In this document: positions 20,996 to 32,927 of the stretch, one piece after another
How positions within the stretch are numbered: position 1 is the first letter of the stretch
Layout of the letters: every line of letters begins with the position of its first letter
Assembly: GCA_020137815.1 (NCBI GenBank)
Contig: CM035358.1
Span: 3,086,292 to 3,150,291, forward strand
Direction: 5' to 3'
DNA from: Hormiphora californensis
Taxonomy: Eukaryota; Ctenophora; Tentaculata; Cydippida; Pleurobrachiidae
DNA length: 64,000 bases
Made by a program: the position numbers and the translations under genes
The notes under the pieces: model-generated
Seen by the model: the letters and a program-made list of their open reading frames with translations, nothing else
The model's database searches: none
Told to the model about the DNA's origin: nothing

Positions 20996-23407
20996 TGACA
21001 GACAGACAGACTGAGAGTAAGACAGACAGACAAAAATACCGATAGTAAGTCAAACAGTGCAGACATACAGAAAGACACTAGAGAGTAATATTACTGTTGC
21101 TGACTTAGCCAAGCTTTGACACCCAAGAATTAATTTCAAATTATGGCTGGGATATTGCTCATTTTAGGATGGTTAACTTGTCGCGTGTCATAAGATAAAC
21201 TGATTAAAAGCAAAGGTTTCAGAAATGATCGCTCTGGGAATTATAAAACGAAGGACGGATATATGTAAATATTACAAGAGTTACACAGCGACATGCATTA
21301 GGCAAAAAAGATCTAATCTTCTCTCGTGACGTGGAAGAGTAGTACACAGTTCTAATTTGCATAAAGTGAAGACAGTAATAGGGGGGGTTCCAACCTATTT
21401 GTTGTACGTTTGTACGGAAAAAAACACGGGTTTCCTCAAACAAAAAAATACAAAAAAATACAAAAAAGTACAAAAAAATACAAAAAAATACAAAAAAATA
21501 AAACGGGGTATAAACGATTAAACAAAGCTTTTCTGATCGTTGAAACTTTAGTTTATGATCATAATTGTGTCATAAATTCCTATTAAACTGTGGTTTCATA
21601 CAAAATTAGCAACTTTTTCTTATAATTGGTAGATAAAAACATGTTTTAATCATGTTTTAATTGTTCTTTATCAAAACACAAGGAAATATTCTATTCAAAA
21701 TTTTCGAAATCTGAATCAATGATGTTTACTTTTTCGAATTTCGAATGAAAGATAATAATTACACGACAAACGTTCCTAGGTGGTACATTAGGACAAAAGG
21801 AACCCGTCCATGAACTTTTACTAGGCACCCACCTCCATAATTTGTTGTGCTTTTTTTTGTACTGTTTGTACGAAAAATTGGAATTTCTAAGAGAGAAAAT
21901 CTTTCCAAATCGAACTTTCTATCCAAGAAAGGGTGTCCCACTGTCTTTGCGTGACCTGCGATTACTGGTCATGACCGGGTTCCGTCAAAATAATCAAAAC
22001 TTATCGAAAAATTGGTCAAAATGGTTCTAACAAAAACCAGTGTTCTAGAGAATTGTCTGGCGAACATTTTGGTTGCAAGATTGACGTTCCAAGTTTTACC
22101 AATCGTCAGATATATCGTCCTAAAGTCAAAAATACGTGTTCAAGAAATCCGACCGGGGTTCACGCAAAGACAGTGGGACACCCTGTATTATCGAATCGCA
22201 ATTTCTAAGCGAGAGAAATTTTCCCGAATCGCAATTTCTTACCGAGAAATTTTTTCGAATCGTATTTTCTAAGCGAGAAATTTCCCCAAATCGCAATTTC
22301 TTACCGAGAAAATTTTCTCGAAACGTATTTTCTAAGCGAGAAATTTCCTCGAATCGAAATTTGTTACCGAGAAAATTTTTCTCGAATCGTATTTTCTAAG
22401 CGAGAAATTTCCCCGAATCGCAATTTCTTACCGAGAAAATTTTCTCGAATCGTATTTTCTAAGCGAGAAATTTCCTAGCATCGCAATTTCTTACCGAGAA
22501 AATTTTCTCGAATCGTATTGTCTAAGCGAGATATTTCCCCGAATCCCAATTTCTTACCGAAAAAATTTCTCGAATCGTATTTTCTAAGCGAAAAATTTCC
22601 CCAAATCCCAATTTTTACCGAGAAAATTATCCCGAATCGAAATTAGTACCGAGAAAGTGATCTCCAACTGAGAAAATTTTCTCGTAATCGTAACGGTAAT
22701 CTGAATTAATGATTTCGTTTTTTAGAATTTCAAAAACGTGTACTTTTACACACTTTTTTAGTATGTAATTTTAGCAGGAAAATGGACGACAATGGAACTA
22801 AAAACGTTCATATATATGATAGATGGTACATGAACATAAACGGAACCCAGCTATGTATTATTTATACTTTTATCAGGCACCCACATCCTTCATTATTTTT
22901 TTGTATTTTTTTGTATTGTTTGTATGGAAAAAAACAGGAATTTCGGATACTTTTATGTATGGTCCGTACAAAACCGTACAAAACCGTACAAAAAAATAGG
23001 TTGGAACCCCCCCCCAGTAATATGTAGAGCTATTAGAGAAAAGACGTCATATGAAATTCTGGCAGGGCAGAAAAGTAATATAGTCTTTCTCATTTGGAGG
23101 AGGGAGAATTCTTGAAAAAAAGAACGTGGTTATTACTTATTTAGACATGCATATGCTGAATAACGTAATGGGACACTACCAGGCACAAGTTTTAATGGGG
23201 GTACATTTGGACAGGTGCCACATACTAAATTTCTCTCTGAAACTTGGTGTGAAATTAACTGACTTTCCCACGTTCAAACTGTAATCACATTGTTAGGTGA
23301 TACAGGTGATACAGTTAGCATGTCATTGAGAAGTCGCCTTAGTGAGAAAGTTTTACAGGATGCACCTTTACCTGCCACCATCAAACCTGTCAGTGGTATG
23401 TACTGTA

Positions 23408-23448
<41 letters not shown>

Positions 23449-25716
23449 GCCTGTCTGTCTGTCTGTCTGTCTGTCCTTATCTGTCTGTCTGTCTGTCTGT
23501 CTGTTGATTGATCGCCTTCTCCTCGAGCTCTGACACCCATTCCCCATCCCTATCAATAACCCATGTATCACTGTTCTACCTCTCTCAGGCGACCAGAAGA
23601 TAGATAACTTTGTGCCGGAGGGAAAGTTGGATAGCACGTTCCTGTCTGATACTGCACCCAGTCCCCGTAGTAGCCCCCGTCCAACACGAGCAAAGATAAA
23701 CGATGTCCAGATATCTGATAGGTAAGGAAAAGGCTGCTTTACAAAAGGGGACACCCTTTAATTATAATTTAATTATAATTGCCGGGCAATCTTGATTATT
23801 ATATTATGATATGCATATTTGAAATGGGAACTTTCTCTGCTTACTAAGCAGTGCTTAGCCTTAGCTTTGTTTCCAATACCCCCCCCCCAGTGCTTCCAAC
23901 TATTATCCCCCACAATGTATAATACCCCCCCCCCCACAATGTATAACACCCCCCCCCCCCCCCAGTGAGGATGAGGGTGTGAACCCCCAGGTGACACTGG
24001 ACCAGGAGAGTCCCGATGAGGGCGACATGGTTGTCGTATACAAGATACCTGTAGAAGAAGATGAAGAGAGTAGTGAAGGAGAGGAAAACCCAGCTATCAT
24101 GTAGGTTGACATCTTGTTTAGTCTTGTTAGTAGGGTCGGTTGTGGGAAGTTGGGTCTGGAATTTTAAATTTGACTTGCTGATATGATTAGGGACTCTATA
24201 AAAAGTCCAAAGTACCATCCCACAGGTCTCTACCACCCCCGGTTCACTAATTAGCCGTAATTATGTGATTTATGACGTTATCGCCAATTAGCACTAATAA
24301 TACCAGTTCCTGGTCACTTAGAGCTTAGATTTTGATACCAGCTGATAGAGGATCACTAGATTAGTGGGCATTCAAAATTTTAGGTCGATCGGAGTTATGG
24401 TCGAGGAGTTATAACCGTTTTTCCGTTTGGCTGGCGGTTGGCTGGCACCACGTGGGATTACGGGTTTAGGTCGTCGTGGGAGGTCGTCATTGGTCGCGTT
24501 CGATCGGGCTCGATGAGGTGATCAAAACCTAGTGGGGCCAGACCTTGGCCCCACCCCGTTCTTGGGTTATTAGGCTTTTTCGGTTTTGGCGGGAAAATAT
24601 TTTGGCGGGAAACCGAAAAAGCCCAATAACCCAAGAACTGGGTGGGGCCAAGGTCTGGCCCCACTAGGTTTTGATCACCTCATCGAGCCCGATCGAACGC
24701 GACCAATGACGACCTCCCACGACGACCTAAACCCGTAATCCCACGTGGTGCCAGCCAACCGCCAGCCAAACGGAAAAACGGTTATAACTCCTTGACCATA
24801 ACTCCGATCGACCTAAAATTTTGAATGCCCACTAATCTAGTGATCCTCTATCAGCTGGTATCAAAATCTTAGCTCTAAGTGACCAGGAACTGGTATTATT
24901 AGTGCTAATCTGTTATTATTAATGCTGTCCTGTACCAATTCAATAAAATACAAGGTCAGCTACCAATTTGGTTAACAAAGTCCAGACGTTTTGTTTTTCC
25001 AAAAGTCAGGAGGCGTGAGAGGTTTGTTAAATCATTACAGATCAAGCCTGTGGGAGTGAGAATTTATACGAAGTAACCAAGTCACATAGCTGACATGACA
25101 TATGCTATTCAGTGCTTTATAAACAGTGCACCGTCCATTCTACAATGTTGGTGTCGTGTTAATTATACTCTCTCGCGCGGGACGTTCAAGACGTTCTAAG
25201 CCATTCTAACCCTCCCCCATCTCTCTCTCCAGGGTGGACGAGGATATTCCAGATCCAGTAGTGGTCCCAGCTCCTACCCCTGCTGCTCCTGCTTCTACTC
25301 CTACCCCTGTCCCTGTTGCCGCTCCTACCCCTGTTGCCGCTCCTACTCCTGTTGCCGCTCCTACCCCTGTCTCCGCTCCTATCCCTGTATCTGCAACTTG
25401 CAGCGAAACGCCCTCACCAGCCCCAGAGAAGGAGGAAGAATTCCAGACTGCCCCTCAACCAGTAGTCCTAGAGGCAGCTCCCCTGCACTCCATTGACCCA
25501 CTAAACCCGGGATCCAATGCCAGTCCGATCCGATCAGAGTACGACATGGTCAGTGAGGGTAGTGACATTGTGACGTCATCAAGCATGGTGAAGGTGGAGC
25601 TAGTTAAAAAGGAAGAGGAGGAGGAACCTGCCGTGCAGTTGGAGCTGAATTTAGATGTCTTGGAGAACATATCAACAGCTCCACCCATTAAAACACGGGT
25701 AATTAGTGGATATGTC

Positions 25717-25747
<31 letters not shown>

Positions 25748-28700
25748 CGTTTTGTAACACTGTTACACAAGTTGTGTATTACGATTGTTTGTTGTCTAAC
25801 TCTGAACTAATGTTCGTACTGAACTAATGTTCGTATATATCCACGCTTCTATACTCGCTAGTTGGATAACACTTTGTGTTATTTTCAGTCACCTAAAACG
25901 TCGAGAAAGAAATCGAAAAGCCCAAAGGTAGAGAAGAAGAAGGCTGTTAAGAAAGTAGCGCCTCCTCCTAAGAGATCTCTACTGGATATCGAGATAACAA
26001 GTAGCAGTGAGGGTGAAGATGATATATTCCAGGTAGAGATAATATATATTGGAATATTACACTCCACTACACCACTGTAGTAATGATGTTCACCGCAATT
26101 GTGTTTCTTGGCAGCTGGGATTGCTCCGGAGCGCTTTCCAGCGTTGTGATTCGTTAGATTCCTAGTTCCTACTATGATGACAATGCCACCTGTAACCACA
26201 ATATCCCTCCCAGGCCCCGGACACGCCCCCTGCCGACCAGAAAGTAGAGATAATGACGTCATACGATGAACCCCAACAGCCCCCTCCTTCTCGACTTCCC
26301 TCTACTGGATCACTCAAGCTGGTCCACGTGGAGTCTGCAGCTGTTGTACAGCAGCCAACTCCAGCTGTTATTGAGGTGAGGGGTGACTTTTGTCAAGGGT
26401 TGTGAATTCGATACACTTTGTTTGTTTGTTTGTTTGACGTCTTAGAAACACTGTGTAATGGGCGAAAGGGGGTACTACTTTTAGGTGACCTCAGGGTGAG
26501 ACCTGTGAGAAATTTCATGAGACTTTTGTGATAAGTTGATAGATAAGGGGTGTGCCAATATATCAGTTCCCACCCCTGTAACTAGGAAGAAGATGATGTC
26601 ATTGTGATTTTATTTTAACTAGTTTTACCAGCTAGTACTCGAGGGGGAGGATGCTTAACAAATATTTAGGTTGTCCTAGCTTTACAGGACAAATGATTGG
26701 TCATTATTTGTTCAATGAGGTTAAATATTTACTGTCTTAGCTATTTATTTACTCCACGATCAAAGTAAATGAGCTGATTAAAATGGGGGCCGACGGGGAT
26801 ATATAGGTTCACACGTTTCGGTGAGGTATCATTAGCTCCTGCTCCTTTATAAACCCCAACCATGCAACTCTAAACGAACACCCATTATATCATATCATGA
26901 AGCTGTTTATAGTACTTGTCCTCTGTGCTACTCTCCTGGTGACTCCTGGCGACTGTGCCAAGACCTGCAAGAAGAAAATCCTCAAACTGTGGCGGGACTC
27001 GCATTTCAAAGGAACGAGGATCATACTAGAAGAGGACACACCGTCAGTTCAAGTGCCATTGGCTTCGACAACCAGGTCTCCTCTTACGAGGCAAGGTGCG
27101 GGACTCAATGGGAGTGCTTCTTTGAGGAGAACTACAAGGGAGAGAAAATTACAATGATAGGAATGGATATATTTCAATATGAAGGGGTGGAACTGATAAG
27201 ATTAGCTCGTGTAGACGGATCAAGTAATGACTGAAATGTTTTAAATTTATTCTCCAACAATGTGTTTTCCATTTGTATGATACTAAAGAACCCGTCAAGT
27301 ATTAACCCCTTCGGTTATCAACGGGACCAAATTTAAACCAGGAACCGACCGAATCAGGAAATACTGGTCCCTGATCAGGAAATGCTGATTGGCTGATAAC
27401 CAGTCACGTGACGAGTTCTGATTGGTTGTTTACTTTTGTCGGTCGGTTCCTAATTTAAACCACCATCATTCATAACTGCACCCCTTCATAAATCTGCAAG
27501 TATACTATGACTATGATCAGATATCAATTTGATTGTGCTCTGCATGTATTGGGGTCCTGTGGTAATGAATTCTACACTCACTGTCCCACAGCGGGGGGAA
27601 CTCAGGTTCTTCGTGCCAGCTGAGTTCTTCGAGCTCAGTCCCGTTGCCGTGGACCTGGTTGGCTGATGGTCCAGTGATTACGGTCAAATCACACCGGCTC
27701 TCTCCCCAATCTTGGGGAGTAAACTTTGCCAGAGACCTTGCCGAACTCAACTATGGCACCGAGCTCTTGGAGTGCGGCTGGTCCCTGCTGGGATTTGGTT
27801 CGGCGGTCGATTGATGAGCGGTTGGTTGACGATTGATATCAGTCGTTGATCGATCGTTTGTCGGTCGGTCGTCGGGCTGAGTCTTAGTGAGGATCCCGGT
27901 TGAACTGATAATCTCACCCCAGCCAGTAACCTTGTTACACATGGCAACCCATGATTTGTAATCACCGAGGGCCTCTGCCTACTAGGCATGCCTGATGACC
28001 CTTCGGCTGTCTCCCATTTAATTATGGGGGTAAATTCTACGCCAGAGAACTAGCCTCCCTCAATTATGGCAATCCATGATTTGTAATCACCCGGCAGCTG
28101 TAGCCTTTAAAACAGCCCTCCTGTCCAACATCCCATATTGGTCGGACGGAGGTTACCTTCTCTCGCAAAAATAGGGGTTATTCCCCTGGGGAACCTCTGC
28201 CCAAATTTTTGCCACATACTACCTTTGCAATATATCTAGAACAATCCTCCTCACTAACAAACAGATCAAGCAACACACTTGATTTGGTAAAATTCTCCAA
28301 ACTAATAGCCAAAAGTAACCTATTCGATTAAACCATCCCTAACTATCCCGACCTGGAACAAGTGGCAAACTATAGGGCAACGCTACTTATGGGGGATTTT
28401 TCTTCTATAACAACGCAATAAGGGACCCAAAAGTGGTAGGGCAGGTCTGGGCCAAACAAATGGCCACCTCCGCCGTATGGCAAGTAATTACCCCGCAATA
28501 GTGCAACCCCTGGGAGTCGATAATTTGCCAAATGCTCACCAGAAGTTTACATAAGCGTTTTCATGCTTATCTGTGCTTGCTAAGAAATTAGCTGTCCGGA
28601 CCCCCAGGTTGCATGCTGATAAGTACTGCTAGCGGTTTTGACCCAAGACCTGAGGTGTGATAAGATATTTCAGCCGTCACCGATTAGATGGTGAACCCAC

Positions 28701-29034
28701 GGTATTGTCATATCCGGCAACCCACCTACCTCTACAGCTCCTTGGAGCAGTAGTAACCAGAGACCAGTCTGTGAGACAGGTAAATTCCATCCATTGTCCT
28801 GACAATATAGGTATGTCAGTCTACTATTAGATTCACTGTATCAAATACTCTTCTTGTGATGCCGGCGAAGGTTCGAGGGAAATGTTGAGCTTGCTCGACA
28901 AAATACCAGGACCCAAACCGGAACAACATCAACATTATCCCTACGTGTGGGGGACGGTGGCGAAGAGTGATATTAATATAGGTTGTCTGCCGACCATTGT
29001 GGGGCAGTAAAGTGGGAGGAATGACGGGCGGTGC

Positions 29035-29069
<35 letters not shown>

Positions 29070-30482
29070 TGTCCCAAAGAATTGAGCTCTGGCATTCTTC
29101 GCATCAGGAGGTGCCCCGTCACTCAACACGACCAAGAAATCATTAGGGGCAAGCCAATTTTTGTACAATCCGATAGTCAAAAGGCCCCTGAAGCACCAAA
29201 AAAGTGGGGATAAACACACCTAATCGTGTTAAACAATGAGATAATTAGATATGCGCAAAGCACATACCCGGAAATTGGGAATGCTGTATCTTTGCTCATG
29301 GTTGCCTCATTGCTCGACCCTGTTTAACCCTTTGGGGACGATAAGCCCCCTGTCGACAGAATTCTCTAAAACTTTCTGGAGACACTCACTTTGAACCTAC
29401 TTGAACGCAGGAAAAGGAATTTTGGTTCTACCACCTGTATTTCTATTGGGTCACCTGTGACCCAATCGTCCCCTACCAAATGCACTGTTTTAGCCCTGTT
29501 TTCCAAAGTCGACAACTTCAGAGGCTCAAAACGACCTCAAAATGCTAGAAAAATGTATGGTTCAACCCTGGAAACGATTTAAAACTTTCAAATATGGTCT
29601 AGAAAGACGCTATATGGGTTCAAAGTTGTGGGTCACCTGTGACCCAATCGTCTCCAAAGGGTTAACCGCGCCCCACAGTCCACACAGATGTAAAGGAGGG
29701 TTAGAACTTAGAACATAACAAGCACATGGTGGGGTTCAGGAAATTTGGACGGGTGCATTTTGTAGGCAATTACCATGTTGTGGGGTCAAAGTCGGAATTT
29801 TTAGCTCTATCTCTAGCCTTTATTTGGATTCAAAGATCCCCAGAATAGGGCTTTTGTGCGTTTTTTGCTCATTTTTAGCACCTTTAATTTTAAAATAACC
29901 AACAATTTGCCTTTTTAATGCTGATATCCATTCTTTCAGCCAGTTGAAAGTGACCAGGAGGAGATTGTAGCTGTGAAGAAGAAGGCGGGTAAAAAGAAGA
30001 AACCTAAGAAAACGGAGGAGGAAGTGAGAGCACAAAAGGAAAGGGATGAACTTGAAGAATTCTTTGGTAAAGTCGGATTTTTTGAAACTGTCACCCCCCT
30101 GAAATAACAAATTTGTCATATCTCCGGTTCCTGATAAGATAGAGACTTGAAATTTGGAGGTTCGGAAGAACTTAGCAAGATCTTTATAACCTCCAAATTT
30201 CAAGTCTCTATCTCATCAGGAACCGGACTTATGGTCATTTAAAGAAATTTGAAAACTCAGGGGGGTGACAGTTTCAAAAAATCCGACTTTAACTGTCCTT
30301 TAATAATTCTATCCGACTAATTCTATCATACTAACTCCAAACGCTTTTTGACTTCTAATAACTTCTTATTTGTAGGTGCTACTGCAGAGGAAAGTCCAAA
30401 GCCTGAAAAGAAATTAAAGAAGAAGACCAAGAAGAAGAAACCGAAAGCGACTGAGGGAGCGGGGGATTATGAACAATTTTAG
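19587..30482 (+). CDS. acidic and Lys-rich, largely disordered protein with N-terminal coiled coil
   Basis: Exons in consistent phase: 20474-20512, 20672-20728, 23297-23395, 23589-23721, 23966-24100, 25233-25698, 25889-26032, 26214-26375, 29940-30066 and 30376-30482 (TAG). Upstream exons 19587-19634 ([16 protein letters not shown]) and 19766-19821 ([19 protein letters not shown]) are coiled-coil-like and probably the same gene. A linking exon near 19840-19922 reads [10 protein letters not shown] in the right phase but ends in an in-frame TGA just before its donor. Downstream residues are Ser/Asp/Glu-rich. They are followed by a Pro-Ala repeat (VAAPTP units from about 25315), a Lys-rich block ([14 protein letters not shown]) and a final [10 protein letters not shown] with DYEQF terminus. 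Composition fits a trafficking or nuclear scaffold; no family is recognised. Introns are rich in insertions and one hosts a separate gene. Confidence 0.7.
19955..20045. repeat. (CT)n tract
   Basis: A dinucleotide run in an intron of the plus-strand gene, shortly after the exon with the problematic TGA. Confidence 0.9.
20733..21035. repeat. (GACA)n tetranucleotide array next to a splice donor
   Basis: About 300 bp of imperfect GACA repeats begin four bases after the GTAAG donor of exon 20672-20728. On the minus strand this reads as a false CLSVCLSV frame. Confidence 0.92.
21381..23014. mobile_element. hAT-like non-autonomous element, 1.63 kb, 8-bp target duplication
   Basis: The left end GGGGGGGTTCCAACCTATTT and right end AAATAGGTTGGAACCCCCCC are inverses, flanked by the 8-bp duplication CAGTAATA at 21373-21380 and 23015-23022. 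Eight-base duplications are typical of hAT. Subterminal blocks (near 21790-21900 and 22800-22960) are diverged direct copies of each other. Between 22190 and 22680 lies an array of about 63-bp units alternating TAAGCGAGAAATTTCC and TTACCGAGAAAATTTTC. No transposase was seen. It lies in an intron of the plus-strand gene. Confidence 0.82.
23404..23505. repeat. (TCTG)n array next to a splice donor
   Basis: A tetranucleotide repeat starting nine bases after the donor of exon 23297-23395; the second tetranucleotide array abutting a donor in this gene. Confidence 0.92.
24287..24909. mobile_element. foldback palindrome, 623 bp
   Basis: It begins ATTAGCACTAATAATACC and ends in the inverse, with arms of about 300 bp pairing almost perfectly around a centre near 24597 (GGCGGGAAAATATTTTGGCG). 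Likely a foldback MITE inside an intron. No coding content. Confidence 0.85.
26846..26853 (+). promoter_or_regulatory. TATA box of the nested crystallin gene
   Basis: TTTATAAA lies 44 bp before the ATG at 26897; a second, TATATA, is at about 26800. This supports independent transcription of the nested gene. Confidence 0.5.
26897..27234 (+). CDS. secreted beta/gamma-crystallin domain protein, frameshifted
   Basis: It begins with a clear signal peptide, [20 protein letters not shown]. The mature part has crystallin-type motifs: [17 protein letters not shown] for the first Greek key, then [20 protein letters not shown] and [14 protein letters not shown] for the second, ending DGSSND. The two halves are in different frames. 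Frame 1 is good to about residue 50 (27046), and the next codons continue one base out of register with no intron signals between. Without the slip it would be a normal single-domain protein of about 110 residues. The slip is a base error or a recent pseudogene. The family includes sponge geodin and calcium-binding secreted crystallins. It lies, same strand, wholly in the 26376-29939 intron of the larger gene. Confidence 0.82.
27340..27451. mobile_element. MITE with AGGAACCGACCGAA termini, copy 2
   Basis: A 112-bp element with a perfect 10-bp target duplication AATTTAAACC at 27330-27339 and 27452-27461. Same family as 928-1041. Confidence 0.88.
27462..29327. other. intron sequence, probably decayed repeat
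   Basis: No coding exon, clear terminal repeat or RNA gene is visible. Two blocks near 27715-27760 and 28025-28070 are diverged copies (CCAGAGACCTTGCC... and CCAGAGAACTAGCC..., both leading to CAA(C/T)TATGGCA). That suggests an old duplicated transposon. A (CA)n run lies at about 29038-29063. Confidence 0.5.
29328..29661. mobile_element. TTAA-flanked MITE, 334 bp
   Basis: It starts CCCTTTGGGGACGAT, ends ATCGTCTCCAAAGGG, and is flanked by TTAA at 29324-29327 and 29662-29665. It splits the motif GCTCGACCCTGTTT / CCGCGCCCC that is contiguous at 13379. An internal palindrome GGGTCACCTGTGACCC occurs twice (near 29449 and 29631). Its terminus differs from the GGGTAC family, so it is a second TTAA family. 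Confidence 0.85.
30070..30289. mobile_element. foldback MITE inserted at a splice donor
   Basis: Termini AAGTCGGATTTTTTGAAACT and the inverse are flanked by TA at 30068-30069 and 30290-30291. The arms pair over about 100 bp each. The first two bases of the intron (GT at 30067-30068) are host DNA, but donor positions from +4 on (AAGT) come from the element. Confidence 0.82.
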
Positions 30483-31084
30483 CGGAGTATGTTTTGATAG
30501 TGTAGTCGGGTAGTAGTAGTATGAAGAGGAAAATCTAGTCTTACTGTGTGTTTTTATATCTTACTGAATTTATACAAAGTGCTCTGACAAGGTGGTGGCA
30601 ACTGGTTGCCCGCGGCTGAGAGAGGGTGTGTATTATAATAGTAGCAACAATGTGTGTTTTTCTGTTTTCCCTGCCTTGAATATGTGTCTGTGTGAATTTG
30701 TTGCTAATTTATTGCTTTATGAATCGCTTGAAATGTGTGTTTTTAAGTTTACCGGAATGTGAAACCTGGATCAGAAAAATATGGAAATTTTCCCACGCCC
30801 TGCGCGCATTAACCACATGGAGAAGCGCGCGTCAAAACTAAACCAACAGCAATCCACACTTTCACCAGGTCTGTCACTTCGCGCGTTACGTCTTATAAAA
30901 TGACGTAACCTGCCTCAAGTAAGGATGTGCTCCTTCTCATAGTGAGAGAGTGTCTGTGAGTTATGCACGCCCCACCCTAATTGCATACGAAGTCTGCTAC
31001 TGTCCAGGAAGGAGGAGGAGGAGAGGGATGGAATGCGGTGTCAGGTGTACTACACAGGAGTGTGTACATTGTACTTGTACTTGT

Positions 31085-31670
31085 ATTCGGGGCCTGGCAA
31101 GGCCCCCCGACCCGAATATAACCCAAACTCAACCCATCCCCCCTAAAACATCCCCCCTAAAACTAAAACAACGGGGCCGAGCCGACAGGCCCTTAATACC
31201 AGATGAAAAAAAACCATTCGGGGCCTGGCAAGGCCCCCCGACCCGAATCTAACCCAAACTCAACCCATCCCCTCTAAAACATCCCCCCTAAAACTAAAAC
31301 AACGGGGCCGAGCCGACAGGCCCTTAATACCAGATGAAAAAAAAACCATAACCATAACCATAACCATTCGGGGCCTGGCAAGGCCCCCCGACCCGAATAT
31401 AACCCAAACCATCCCCCCTAAAACATCCCCCCTAAAACTAAAACAACGGGGCCGAGCCGACAGGCCCTTAATACCAGATGAAAAAAAAACCATTCGGGGC
31501 CTGGCAAGGCCCCCCGACCCGAATATAACCCAAACTCAACCCATCCCCCCTAAAACATCCCCCCTAAAACTAAAACAACGGGGCCGAGCCGACAGGCCCT
31601 TAATACCAGATGAAAAAAAAACCATAAAACCATAAACCATAAAACCATAAACCATAACCATAGATATTTT
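31085..31670. repeat. about 130-bp tandem repeat, four copies
   Basis: Units start ATTCGGGGCCTGGCAAGGCC at 31085, 31216, 31366 and 31492. Each ends in an A-run followed by a variable number of CCATAA units. The spacing difference (131, 150, 126) is explained by that hexamer/A-run length. The region contains the hairpin GGCCTGGCAAGGCC. Confidence 0.92.
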
Positions 31671-31842
31671 TAGAGTGAAAGTTTTGAAGCCCCCTGAAGT
31701 AGTAGAGAGGTGTTCTATGGCTCGTTGGAAAGGTCTCGAGATCCCGCGACGTATAGGGGGTGTGGCGATGGCCATACCACAAAAAACTATAAGGGGTTAG
31801 ACGCGAAAAACGTCAAAATAAGGGTATGCTGAACCGGCAATT

Positions 31843-32222
31843 AAAGGAGTAGAAAGGGTGTTCTAGGGTGCGTTCGAAAGCTCTCGAGGTACTGAAGTAT
31901 TGGAATGTAATTGGAAGTAATTACATGTAATTAAAATGTAATACATGTAATTAAAGGTAATTACATGTAATTGAAAGGTCTAAATGACCAGAATGATAAT
32001 TTAAACATATTTTGACGTATTTGGAGCATTTGGAAGGAGTAGAAAGGTGTTCTAGGGTGCGTTCGAAAGCTCTCGAGGTGCTGAAGTAATTGGAATGTAA
32101 TTGGAAGTAATTACATGTAATTAAAGGGTAATTACATGTAATTAAAGGGTAATTACATGTAATTAAAAGGTCAGCATGATCCCAAATGATAATTTAAACA
32201 TATTTTGACGTATTTGGAGGCC
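31843..32222. repeat. about 189-bp direct repeat, two copies plus a diverged third
   Basis: GGTGTTCTAGGGTGCGTTCG recurs at about 31858 and 32047, followed in both by TTACATGTAATTAAA strings. A weaker relative lies at about 31710. Nothing coding is seen from 30483 to 33894 apart from these arrays. Confidence 0.85.
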
Positions 32223-32896
32223 CTGAGACCAGCGGGTGGCCAAATTTAATCCAGTTTCGGGTCGGCTGACGTAAAAACTCCGCGTTTTGGTCGAGGTCAT
32301 TATAAGTACATTAATGTATATCTAGCTACTACATATGTTTTAATGTAGGTTGAGGTTCTCATGGTGGGTATACCTTGGAAACTTTGAGATATTGAGTTGC
32401 CGAGTTGGGCAACGCAAGTTGATTTGGTAAAATGATAAGCTCGACAGCATTTCCAGAATACATAGCATATAAGTATCATGGTGACATGCTGGTCAAGATT
32501 TAAATCATGTCCTATCGCTAAAGTACCAGTACCTCTCCGACAAAATTTGTTTTATATCGGTTTTCTGCCCCGTCACAGGTCAGTATCACTATCGTTACAA
32601 TATCAAGGCTTGGTCACAATGTGAGATGCATGCGTCCTGTATGTATATGCAGTTACACAGCTGTTTTACTCTACCTTCACCCCTTCAGCAACAGTGTTGT
32701 GAGCGCCGCGCACAGCTTTGAAAAATAAGCGTCCTGACATCATATTTCATCAAAACAGTTATTTGATTTTATGAAGGAGCAGTTACTATGCTGCTACCGT
32801 GACACACGCGATTTTGACCACGCTCGAGTTACTATTTCAAATCCGAGATTTCTAAACCCTTTATGATCTTTTTAGCACACGTGCTAAAACGATCAT

Positions 32897-32927
32897 CCGG
32901 GTGGATGCCCTTCGGGCATCCACCCGG
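32897..32927. other. perfect 14-bp hairpin
   Basis: CCGGGTGGATGCCC pairs with GGGCATCCACCCGG across a 3-base loop (or a CUUCGG-type loop in RNA), in AT-rich surroundings and flanked by A/T runs. Function unknown; a remnant of a foldback element is likely. Confidence 0.6.

Noticed and set aside
20644-21078. 144-aa frame rich in CLSVCLSV
   Set aside because: Translation of the (GACA)n array on the antisense strand of an intron.
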